Positions 42,889-50,875 of a stretch of DNA of 64,000 nt are shown here, in pieces; the first letter of the stretch is position 1; every line of letters starts with the position of its first letter. Position numbers and translations under genes: made by a program. Under the pieces are notes generated by a model that had not been told where the DNA came from, searched no databases, and saw nothing but the letters and a program-made list of their open reading frames with translations. Source of the DNA: Halobacteriovoraceae bacterium (GTDB taxonomy: Bacteria > Bdellovibrionota > Bacteriovoracia > Bacteriovoracales > Bacteriovoracaceae); the NCBI GenBank assembly GCA_002711995.1, contig PASN01000013.1, forward strand, positions 1 to 64,000, in the 5' to 3' direction.

Positions 42889-44604
42889 ATGTTATTTAAA
42901 GAACTAAATTTAAAAGAGACCTCCCTTAAGGCCATTGAGGCGTTAGGATTTGAGAGTCCATCAGAGATCCAAGAGAAATCTATTCCATTGCTTATGGATG
43001 GGGACATAGACTTTATTGGGCAGGCACAAACAGGAACAGGAAAAACAGCAGCATTTACACTGCCACTATTGGAAAAAATTGATTTTTCCTCAAAAGATAT
43101 TCAGTCTTTGATTCTTGCTCCTACTAGAGAGTTAGCAAATCAAATCTGTGAAGAAATTAAAAAACTTTCTAAATTTGAACCAGTAAGAACTCTTGCTGTT
43201 TACGGGGGACAACCTGTAAGTGGACAACTAAGAGAGCTTAGAAGAAACAAACCACAAGTAATTGTTGGAACTCCAGGTAGAGTTTTAGACTTTATCAACA
43301 GAGACGCTTTAAAACTTGAAACTTGTAAGTACGTAATCCTGGATGAGGCAGATGAGATGCTTGATATGGGATTTTTTGACGATGTTAACACTATCTTGTC
43401 CGCAGCTGGGGAAAACGCTGATAAAAAAATCTGGATGTTCTCAGCTACGATGCCAAAGCCAATTCTTGCACTTGTGAAGCAACACTTTGCTGACCCTCAG
43501 CTAGTTAAAGTTACAAGAAAGAACCTTACTGCAGACTCTGTAAAACAGCAGTTCGCAGTAGTAAGAAGACGTGACCAAGTAGAAGCTCTTTGTCGCTACT
43601 TGGATTATCACCAAAACACGTACGCAATTGTCTTCACTAGAACGAAAGTGGGAGCTAAAGAAATAACTGATGAACTAAACATGAGAGGATTTCCTTCAGA
43701 CGCTCTTCACGGTGATATGTCTCAAGAACAAAGAGATCTTACAATGAAGAAGTTCAAAGAGAAGAAAATCAACCTTCTTATTTGTACTGATGTTGCTGCT
43801 AGAGGCATTGACGTAAACGACCTTACACACGTAATAAACTTCTCACTTCCTCAAGACAACGAGTCTTACGTTCACAGAATCGGAAGAACTGGTAGAGGTG
43901 GAAATCAAGGTATCGCTCTTTCAATCATTGAGCCTTCTGAGTCGAGAAGAATTAGAGATATCGAAAGAATTACCAAAGCAAAAATCGAAAAGATCAAACT
44001 TCCTAAGATCAGCGAGATTAAAGCTGTTCTTAGAGAGAAGTCATACACAGAGTTCTCTGAGTCAATCGAAGCTTTCGAGGCAATGGGCTCTGAGGATTTT
44101 GAAAACTTCAAAGAGAAGTTTGCTGATGTGGATAAAGAAGACATCCTTAAAGGTGCTTTCTCATTTATCTTTAACCAGTCTCTAAAGAGATATAAGAACG
44201 CTCAGGATCTTGATGTTAAGGGCAGAGAAAGAGATAGTAGAGACAGCGGCGCTGCCAGAAGAGGTGATAGACCTGGTGGAGCTCGAGTTCAAAGAGGCTA
44301 TGAAAAATTCTTTTTGGCCTTTGGTAGAAAGGACGGAATGGATCCAGGCAATCTAATCAAAATGGTGTCAAGAGGCATGGGAGTTAGAGGATCTGAAGTT
44401 GGAAGGATTGATGTAAAAGACACATTCTCATTCTTTGAAATGCCAGAAAGATATAAAGATAAGGTTCTTGGCATGAACTCGGATTCATGGAACCAAAGAA
44501 AGATCTCCGTTGAGGTTGCTCAGGCCAACGCCGGTGGCGGTGGTGGTGGAAGAGGAAGAAGAAACGGAAACAGAAATTCCTCAAGAAGACGTTTTTCTAG
44601 ATAA
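42889..44604 (+). CDS. DEAD-box RNA helicase with DbpA-type RNA-binding domain
   Basis: 571 residues. The helicase core has the Q motif (FESPSEIQEKSIPLL), Walker A (AQTGTGKTA), DEAD (VILDEADEMLD), SAT (FSATMP), and HRIGRTGRGG. A DbpA-like RNA-binding domain (about 465-545) is followed by an RGG-like Gly/Arg tail. This is the DeaD/CsdA layout, used in ribosome assembly, cold response and mRNA decay. AAGGA precedes ATG 42889. Confidence 0.93.
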   Translation: MLFKELNLKETSLKAIEALGFESPSEIQEKSIPLLMDGDIDFIGQAQTGTGKTAAFTLPLLEKIDFSSKDIQSLILAPTRELANQICEEIKKLSKFEPVRTLAVYGGQPVSGQLRELRRNKPQVIVGTPGRVLDFINRDALKLETCKYVILDEADEMLDMGFFDDVNTILSAAGENADKKIWMFSATMPKPILALVKQHFADPQLVKVTRKNLTADSVKQQFAVVRRRDQVEALCRYLDYHQNTYAIVFTRTKVGAKEITDELNMRGFPSDALHGDMSQEQRDLTMKKFKEKKINLLICTDVAARGIDVNDLTHVINFSLPQDNESYVHRIGRTGRGGNQGIALSIIEPSESRRIRDIERITKAKIEKIKLPKISEIKAVLREKSYTEFSESIEAFEAMGSEDFENFKEKFADVDKEDILKGAFSFIFNQSLKRYKNAQDLDVKGRERDSRDSGAARRGDRPGGARVQRGYEKFFLAFGRKDGMDPGNLIKMVSRGMGVRGSEVGRIDVKDTFSFFEMPERYKDKVLGMNSDSWNQRKISVEVAQANAGGGGGGRGRRNGNRNSSRRRFSR

Positions 44605-44617
44605 ACTCATTTGATTT

Positions 44618-44654
44618 AAGCTTTCGGAAAAATTTGCTGTTTTTTCGAAAGCTT
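44618..44654 (+). terminator. Long hairpin after the helicase gene
   Basis: AAGCTTTCGGAAAAA (44618-44632) pairs with TTTTTTCGAAAGCTT (44640-44654) over 15 bp with one G-T pair; the loop is 7 nt. The T run is inside the 3' arm rather than after it, so it may end transcription or protect the 3' end. Confidence 0.5.
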
Positions 44655-44735
44655 GAGTTGAATAAGCGCCCACGATACAATAAGATTAAATTTACTGTAA
44701 AAACAGGAAGTTAACTAAAAGCAGGAAGTTTAGTC

Positions 44736-45308
44736 TTGGAATTCATTTTTGAAGATACAGAAGATAACACCATCAGAAGGCCGTTCACGCCTAAAGATTT
44801 AAATACAAACGATGTATGGACACCTCCAGGCGAGACTCCTCAGGCCGTTAAAGCTGCACCTGCAGCACCGGCAGTAAGAAGAAAAAGCCTTCCAAGCAGC
44901 ACCGGCGAAGTTGAAATTGCCAGTCCTGCCAAGCGTAGAAAAAGAAAAAGCGCTGATGTTAACTACCTTAAAAACGTAAAGACACCTCGCAAGAAAAAGA
45001 AACAAAAAGAAAAGATAAAGTGGACCTGGAACAAGGTTGGCTGGGTTATTTGTCTTTGTGTATTTCTTAGATTGATATTTATGGATAGAGGAGTGGCCCA
45101 TTACTATAGAATGCAGGACACGCTTCAAGAGAAAAGAGTGGAGCTTGAGCTTTTAAAAGAAGAGAATGCCGCTCTTGTTAAAGAAATCCATGAAATTAAA
45201 GTGAATCCCGCTTATCAGAGGAAAGTTACTCGTGAACACTTGGGTGTTATAGCTCAAGATGAATATCTTATTCTATTTGCAAAAGATCGCTCGGCCCTTT
45301 CCATTTAA
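44736..45308 (+). CDS. FtsB/DivIC-like septum protein with a long basic N-terminus
   Basis: 190 residues from TTG 44736, with AGGAAG about 9 nt upstream. An N-terminal cytoplasmic region of about 100 residues is Pro/Ala then Lys/Arg-rich (KTPRKKKKQKEKIKW), followed by a TM helix (about 100-118) and a coiled coil (about 125-155). It closes with REHLGVIAQDEYLILF, the usual FtsB ending. FtsB/DivIC forms the FtsQLB divisome subcomplex. The last 41 nt overlap the convergent DUF192 gene. Confidence 0.75.
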   Translation: MEFIFEDTEDNTIRRPFTPKDLNTNDVWTPPGETPQAVKAAPAAPAVRRKSLPSSTGEVEIASPAKRRKRKSADVNYLKNVKTPRKKKKQKEKIKWTWNKVGWVICLCVFLRLIFMDRGVAHYYRMQDTLQEKRVELELLKEENAALVKEIHEIKVNPAYQRKVTREHLGVIAQDEYLILFAKDRSALSI

Positions 45309-45792
45309 GGGTCACCCCAGGCCTGATTTCTTTGGCGTAATTCGATGAAGATTTAATTTCCAAAACGTGCCAAGAGTTTACCATCTTGCTTCTTGGAACA
45401 ATGGACCTAGGTTCGCTTTTGGGAAAGCTTTTTAAATTTCGGTGAACATCCAATACATAAAAGTCTTTAGTTAAGAAAATGATATCTAGATTGAAGTGGG
45501 TCTCTAGCATCCAGAACTGTCGAGGCTTGTACTCATTGCCTGTAAAAAGCATGGAATCTTTATCTCCAAAGATATCTGAAGGCACTCTGCTTAGCCCATT
45601 GAGCTGTTCAATGGGAGACTTGGCCACATAGACGTTGAGGATATTTCCTGAGGGAAGAGCGATCTCACCCTTTGCCAATGAGTTAAGACGGGATCTTGCG
45701 TCATCCTTACAGCCGCATGCTATTAATAATATAAGGATTATCCCTAATTTTTTAATGAGCTTTGGACTATCTTGCGTTATAAAGAGATGCAT
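45268..45792 (-). CDS. DUF192 lipoprotein
   Basis: 174 residues. The signal IKKLGIILILLIACGC ends in a lipobox (IACGC), so one of the Cys at about 27-29 is acylated. The DUF192 core follows: VYVAKSPIEQLNGLSRVPS, SMLFTGNEYKPRQFWMLET and FNLDIIFLTKDFYVLDVH, then HVLEIKS. The function of the family is not established. The last codons are antisense to the FtsB-like C-terminus. It is divergent from aspS. Confidence 0.85.
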   Translation of the reverse strand: MHLFITQDSPKLIKKLGIILILLIACGCKDDARSRLNSLAKGEIALPSGNILNVYVAKSPIEQLNGLSRVPSDIFGDKDSMLFTGNEYKPRQFWMLETHFNLDIIFLTKDFYVLDVHRNLKSFPKSEPRSIVPRSKMVNSWHVLEIKSSSNYAKEIRPGVTLKWKGPSDLLQIE

Positions 45793-45832
45793 ATCTTATC
45801 CTTCAATCAACTTTATTATAGGGAGTTTTACA

Positions 45833-47632
45833 ATGAAAAACCACAATCTCCAAGACTCAAAACTTGCTGGACACATGAGAAGCCATACTTGCGGTGAGTT
45901 GAGGGACTCAAATGATGGAGAGACCGTAACCCTATGCGGATGGTTAAATAAAGACAGAAACCTTGGTGGTTTGCATTTTATCGACATTAGAGACAAGTAT
46001 GGCGTGACTCAGCTGTCTTTTGACGAGTTCAAAGGTGACATCTCCATTGTAAAAAAATTCTCACTAGAATCAGTAATCATGGCAACTGGCAGAGTTAGAA
46101 AAAGACCTGAAAGCGCTCGCAACAAAAATATGGATACTGGTGATGTTGAGGTGGTGGTTGAGAAGATTGAAGAATTGGCCCATGCTAGTGAGCCTCCATT
46201 TCTTCCACATGGAGCTGTAAAGGCCCACGAGGACCTTAAGCTTAAATATAGATATCTAGACCTTAGATCTGACAGACTTCAAAATATTCTTTCTGTTCGC
46301 TCACAGGCGATGCAAGACACGAGAATGGCGCTTTATGAGGAAGGTTTCACGGAAGTGGAAACTCCTATTCTTTATAAAACGACTCCAGAAGGCGCAAGGG
46401 ACTATGTTGTTCCTTCAAGGGTTCATCCTGGAAAAGTTTATGCTCTTCCACAGTCTCCACAAACTTTAAAGCAACTATTGATGATTGGCTCAACCGATAA
46501 GTACTTTCAAATTTGTAAGTGTTTTAGAGATGAAGATTTAAGGGCCGATAGACAGCCAGAATTCAGCCAAATAGATATTGAGGTTAGCTTTGCCACTCAA
46601 GAGTATATTAAAAACCTGGCCACTAAAGTCGTAAGAAGACTTTTTAAATTGGACGAGAGCTTTGAAGTTCCTGTCATGAGCTATGACACCGCAATGGAAA
46701 AGTACGGCAGTGACAAGCCTGACGTAAGGTTTGGGCTTGAGCATATGAATGCCACATCTTTGTTTAAAGGATCAGGCTTCAAAGTTTTTGAGACAGTTAT
46801 AGAGAGTGAAGGCCTTATTAAGGCCATATTTGTGAAGAAAGAAATTAAAGAGTTCTCCAGAAAAGAAGTAGACGCCCTTGTTGATGTTGTTAAACCACAT
46901 GGCGGTAAAGGGGTGGCCTGGTTTAAAGTAAATTCTGGAGAAGTATCTGGAGGGATCTCCAAGTTTGTTTCTGAAGATGCATTGAAAGGGCTAGAGGAGC
47001 TTAATCCTGAGGCCGGTGATGGAACTTATTTCTTCTGCGCAGACCCTAAGGCTAGTGTGTCTCACGCATGTGCTGACGCTCTTAGAAGACACTTCGGAAA
47101 GACTTTGGAGTTGATTGATCCAAACGACTATAAGTTTCTATGGGTAAATGACTTTCCACTTCTTGAGCATGATGAGGAAGAGGGACGTTTTTACGCCTGT
47201 CACCACCCATTCACAATGCCAAAGAAAACTCAAATGGAGCAGTTCAAGAAAGGCAACTTTGAAGATCTAGCTAATATGCCGGCTGAGGCCTATGACCTTG
47301 TTTGCAATGGTTATGAAATCGGTGGTGGTTCTCTTAGAATTTATGACAATGAAGTTCAGTCTCAAATGTTTAAAGTTCTGGGGATGAGCGAAGAGGAAGT
47401 AAGCGCTAAGTTTGGCTTCTTTGTTGAAGCTCTAAAATATGGAACTCCTCCACACGCGGGCATCGCATTTGGCTTTGATCGTGTTGTAATGCTTTTAGCG
47501 AAAACGGACAATATCAGAGACGCAATTGCCTTTCCTAAGACAAATCAAGCAACTGATCTTATGAGCAACGCTCCAAGCACGCCTGAGCAAGCTCAAATGG
47601 ATGAGTTACATCTTAATTTTAAAGAAAAGTAG
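45833..47632 (+). CDS. aspS: Aspartyl-tRNA synthetase
   Basis: 599 residues, the bacterial type with a GAD insertion domain (about 290-420). The N-terminal OB fold has TLCGWLNKDRNLGGLHFIDIRD; class II motif 2 is CFRDEDLRADRQPEFSQID and motif 3 is AFGFDRVVMLL. I chose ATG 45833, about 7 nt after GGGAG; the longer open frame would overlap the DUF192 lipoprotein gene. Whether it is discriminating or also charges tRNA-Asn was not resolved; no gatCAB genes are in the window. Confidence 0.95.
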   Translation: MKNHNLQDSKLAGHMRSHTCGELRDSNDGETVTLCGWLNKDRNLGGLHFIDIRDKYGVTQLSFDEFKGDISIVKKFSLESVIMATGRVRKRPESARNKNMDTGDVEVVVEKIEELAHASEPPFLPHGAVKAHEDLKLKYRYLDLRSDRLQNILSVRSQAMQDTRMALYEEGFTEVETPILYKTTPEGARDYVVPSRVHPGKVYALPQSPQTLKQLLMIGSTDKYFQICKCFRDEDLRADRQPEFSQIDIEVSFATQEYIKNLATKVVRRLFKLDESFEVPVMSYDTAMEKYGSDKPDVRFGLEHMNATSLFKGSGFKVFETVIESEGLIKAIFVKKEIKEFSRKEVDALVDVVKPHGGKGVAWFKVNSGEVSGGISKFVSEDALKGLEELNPEAGDGTYFFCADPKASVSHACADALRRHFGKTLELIDPNDYKFLWVNDFPLLEHDEEEGRFYACHHPFTMPKKTQMEQFKKGNFEDLANMPAEAYDLVCNGYEIGGGSLRIYDNEVQSQMFKVLGMSEEEVSAKFGFFVEALKYGTPPHAGIAFGFDRVVMLLAKTDNIRDAIAFPKTNQATDLMSNAPSTPEQAQMDELHLNFKEK

Positions 47633-48274
47633 TTAGGCTGCTTTATCCAATGAATTGATATCAATGCTTATATGTTCTTTGTGGCCCTCTTTTGCGGCCT
47701 CAAAGGACTTAAGCCACTCATCACTCACAACTCTAGTTTTTGAAAAGAAATCAGGAATTCCTCTTTTTTCTTCATGCAGAAGTGAAAGAAAGAAGAACAT
47801 TCCCATAGAAAAGTAGCAGGCCACGTAAGCAAGACTTCTCTTGAAGGCCTGGGACAAGCTAGGCTCACTAGAAGTCATGTTCTCTTTGTGAGGGTAAGCT
47901 TCGTCGATAATATTCAGTTTCATAATGTGACAGCCTAAAGTTTTACCATTTAGAGCATAGCCACAATAGAGAAAGTAGGTGAAGTAAATCAGGGTAAAGA
48001 CACCAAAGCTAAAGGCGTCACCCATTTGCAGTAGTGACACTTTTTGAGTTGGACTCATTGGAAGAAAAAAATTGGTCACAAAAGTTGCATATGAAAGCAG
48101 AACCATTAGGTTGAGCATTAGAACGCAGGTGAAATCGCTCATGAAGGCAAAGGCCCTTCTAAGAGTTGTTTTCTCTTTTGAGAGAGGGAAAAACTCAAAG
48201 TGCTCGGAATCATCCGGCATCTTTTGAGAGTTAATATAATCAATAAGCTTTACTACGTTGTTCTTTTCCATCAT
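47633..48274 (-). CDS. RDD family membrane protein
   Basis: 213 residues. LRRAFAFMSDFTCVLMLN opens the RDD domain with its Arg and Asp, followed by three or four TM segments (about 42-65, 85-110 and 145-165). NGKTLGCHIMKLNII and RGIPDFFSKTRVV are the other RDD landmarks. The family is linked to ion or osmolyte transport but individual roles are unclear. The stop immediately follows the convergent aspS stop. ATG 48274 and 48271 are both possible. Confidence 0.8.
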   Translation of the reverse strand: MMEKNNVVKLIDYINSQKMPDDSEHFEFFPLSKEKTTLRRAFAFMSDFTCVLMLNLMVLLSYATFVTNFFLPMSPTQKVSLLQMGDAFSFGVFTLIYFTYFLYCGYALNGKTLGCHIMKLNIIDEAYPHKENMTSSEPSLSQAFKRSLAYVACYFSMGMFFFLSLLHEEKRGIPDFFSKTRVVSDEWLKSFEAAKEGHKEHISIDINSLDKAA

Positions 48275-48334
48275 CAAACTTTTCGGCTGTAGCTTGTGAA
48301 AAGTTGAGTAAATGCTTGGGGGGTAAAATCTGCC

Positions 48335-48844
48335 TTACGGGGCTTCAGAAGCGGGGATGAGCTGCTTTTGTATCTTTTCGCCCATCATGTTCATATATTG
48401 AATCTGTTCTTCGCTTAGGACGTCCGAGTACTCTTTTATCGAATCATAAACTGTTGGAAATTCATCTAAAATAAGAATCTTCTCGCTGGTGGTGGGGGAA
48501 GTGTAGCCTCTTCCATTCTCATAGCCATATGCCCATCGCCAAGGAAGTCCTGTGTTTGGCCGTCCTCCAATCCTTACCGCAAGGTACATCATATAGGCGT
48601 TTGCTGAGTTGGAAACCTTTGCCACACAGCTTTCAAGCTCAACATCAGACTCTTGCCTCTCTTCAGATGTGCCTCCAATCCAGTAAGCAATGTCATGGGC
48701 AAAGCAGCAGTGGAACCATTCCTTCTTGGCGTTGGTGTCAAAACCATCAACGTAGGCCGAGCAACCATCTGTTGAGAATGGAAGGATTTGAGCACTCCAA
48801 GAAATACTCGCATAGAATAAAAGAGCTAAAGACGCTTTTAACAT
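48335..48844 (-). CDS. Secreted phospholipase A2-like protein
   Basis: 169 residues with a signal peptide (MLKASLALLFYASISWSA). The mature part has STDGCSAYVDG followed by FHCCFAHDIAYWIGG, matching the CC-x-x-HD catalytic helix of phospholipase A2 folds: the His would activate water and the Asp bind calcium. The preceding DGCS loop could supply backbone calcium ligands. This is a motif-level call and activity is not shown. It would act in the periplasm or outside. Confidence 0.6.
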   Translation of the reverse strand: MLKASLALLFYASISWSAQILPFSTDGCSAYVDGFDTNAKKEWFHCCFAHDIAYWIGGTSEERQESDVELESCVAKVSNSANAYMMYLAVRIGGRPNTGLPWRWAYGYENGRGYTSPTTSEKILILDEFPTVYDSIKEYSDVLSEEQIQYMNMMGEKIQKQLIPASEAP

Positions 48845-49094
48845 ACTGTTGTTTATTCGGAGTATTTTTCAATACTCTTTAGTTTAAGTAGCCCTTTTGT
48901 TTAGGTGTGGTCCGGCTTGAGTTCGTCTCTGTTTCTCATTCGCTGGAATGAGTTAAATGATTCACGACAACTTAAGTCTATTTATGGCCTTCACTTTGCA
49001 GAATACATACCTAGACCATGGCCAATGTTATCAAATCAATATGTTAGTGAGGCCGGTTCGTCTAATTTTTTGACACTGAAGGGGAGTTATTTAC

Positions 49095-50870
49095 ATGAGA
49101 GAGTTATTAATTTATGCAGTTGTTTTAGGGGTGTGCTTCTCCTGCGGCAAGGACAGCGATAGTGGAAAAACGGATGACTTGGGTTATGGAAGGGTTGTTA
49201 TGGCCACAGCTGCTTTGAATGACGATGGCACCTATGACTTCGGGGGTAATAATTCTAATAAGTCCCTTGTTTGTAACGAGTCATTTGTTCTAAAGGCGTT
49301 CAACTACCTAGAGGTCGCATCTGCCTACACACAAAAGGCCGTGGCTAAGTCAAAATTTGATAATGAACAAACTAGAAATGTGGTTCGAAACTATAACTCT
49401 TTGCGTGAGGATTTGAACTCTACGCTTGCAGATTGGGAGAACAAGTGCGTCTCCAATGAAAAATTGGCCCAAGTAGATCTTGTCTATGAATTTAATTTAA
49501 AAATAAGAACAAAGAAAGCCGCCAGTAATTCTTTGATTGGCAGCCTAGAGAGCATACCAGAGTACAAAAGCTCTCTCGATAGATTGTTGGGTGCCGCTGC
49601 AAAAGGACAAACTCCCTCCTTGAATGATATTAAAAACGCACATTATTACCAACAGACCTTGCTTTCGGCGGAACGTCCCATTGTGCAGCTTGAGAAAGAA
49701 AGATTCGAACGTTCCATGAATTCCTTGGTTAACGAATTGCCGGAGGGGGCCCACCAGATGGAGCTCGCGGATTTTAAAGTCGCTTATGAGGAGATAATCG
49801 AGAAAAATCTTAATAAAAAAATAGAGTACAATAAAGCTTACTTTTCAGTTCCGAGTAAAATAACAAGAGGTAAAAGCCAATGCCTTGGAGGCACTAAAAC
49901 AGATCTTCTACTTAACCTGGAAGTTCGGGGGGAAGACTATTATGACAATAGACCTGTAATAATTTCTGCCCCAGGCCATATCCTGCCGGGATACATTGCT
50001 GGTCATGGTGACGAGTTTCACCTGTATGGAATTGAGACCACTGCGGAAGGAAAAGCAGAAGTCTATTACGGCAATATAAGAGATATAGCCTCTCTTGATG
50101 AGAACATTCTCGTAGTGGACGCCTTTGACTATTTATTTCTTAACGCCATTCAACACTATTTGGATGAACCAAATAAGGCCTATGAAAAGCTAGTTAAAAG
50201 AATTGTTAAAAAATACGGAATTGAAAAATCAGATGAAATGCTTCACAAAGCTTTATCTATGAAGTCTGAAGGCAGTGTTGATTCGCTTGGCTCGGAGGTT
50301 TTCTCTTTTGGAGTTAGCACCCAGGCAAGTGGGACTTTTCAACGTTCTAAATTTTCCTCAAAATCAAAAACAAACGCTTCTTTCATTCCGGCAAAGAAGG
50401 TTCTAGGTGACATACAGAAAAGGGCAGCTGCAAGTTCAATAGAAACCGCTTTGGAGTCATTTAAGAGAAAATTGGCCAGGTATGGTTACCTAAGTTTACC
50501 GGCAAGCGGGCCAACCGGCGGGGTGCTAGGGGAGTCCCTGCAACTGGAGATTGAGGTGGTCTTCCAAGAGATGTTCCCGCTTATGGCAGTCGGCACAGGA
50601 GTGTACAATTGTTTCGATGGCGAAGAGCTGTACAGAATGTTCTTTGACGGGCATTCAATCGAGTTTCTCCACCAGAAGAAGCGTCTTTTTAAGTCTTCTG
50701 GGAAGGCACTTGTGGAAGACGACACTTATTTTGGTTTGGGACCTTTGGAGCAAGGGTCATATGTCAATACACCTCAAGGGTATATTGAGGAGTTTAGAGT
50801 ATACGCTTGGAAAGCGTCTTCTGGCATGTCAGAAGTCGCCCCCACGGATCATGTTTGTAGAAGAGATTAA
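49095..50870 (+). CDS. Large lipoprotein of unknown function
   Basis: 591 residues. The signal MRELLIYAVVLGV ends in a lipobox FSC, so Cys17 is likely acylated, and GKDSDSGKTDD follows. The mature protein is mixed helical and strand with no motif I recognise; YNCFDGEELYRMFFDGHSIEF (about 505-525) is a conserved-looking block. It lies alone on its strand and is convergent with mutS, 5 nt from its stop. Confidence 0.65.
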   Translation: MRELLIYAVVLGVCFSCGKDSDSGKTDDLGYGRVVMATAALNDDGTYDFGGNNSNKSLVCNESFVLKAFNYLEVASAYTQKAVAKSKFDNEQTRNVVRNYNSLREDLNSTLADWENKCVSNEKLAQVDLVYEFNLKIRTKKAASNSLIGSLESIPEYKSSLDRLLGAAAKGQTPSLNDIKNAHYYQQTLLSAERPIVQLEKERFERSMNSLVNELPEGAHQMELADFKVAYEEIIEKNLNKKIEYNKAYFSVPSKITRGKSQCLGGTKTDLLLNLEVRGEDYYDNRPVIISAPGHILPGYIAGHGDEFHLYGIETTAEGKAEVYYGNIRDIASLDENILVVDAFDYLFLNAIQHYLDEPNKAYEKLVKRIVKKYGIEKSDEMLHKALSMKSEGSVDSLGSEVFSFGVSTQASGTFQRSKFSSKSKTNASFIPAKKVLGDIQKRAAASSIETALESFKRKLARYGYLSLPASGPTGGVLGESLQLEIEVVFQEMFPLMAVGTGVYNCFDGEELYRMFFDGHSIEFLHQKKRLFKSSGKALVEDDTYFGLGPLEQGSYVNTPQGYIEEFRVYAWKASSGMSEVAPTDHVCRRD

Positions 50871-50875
50871 ACCAC

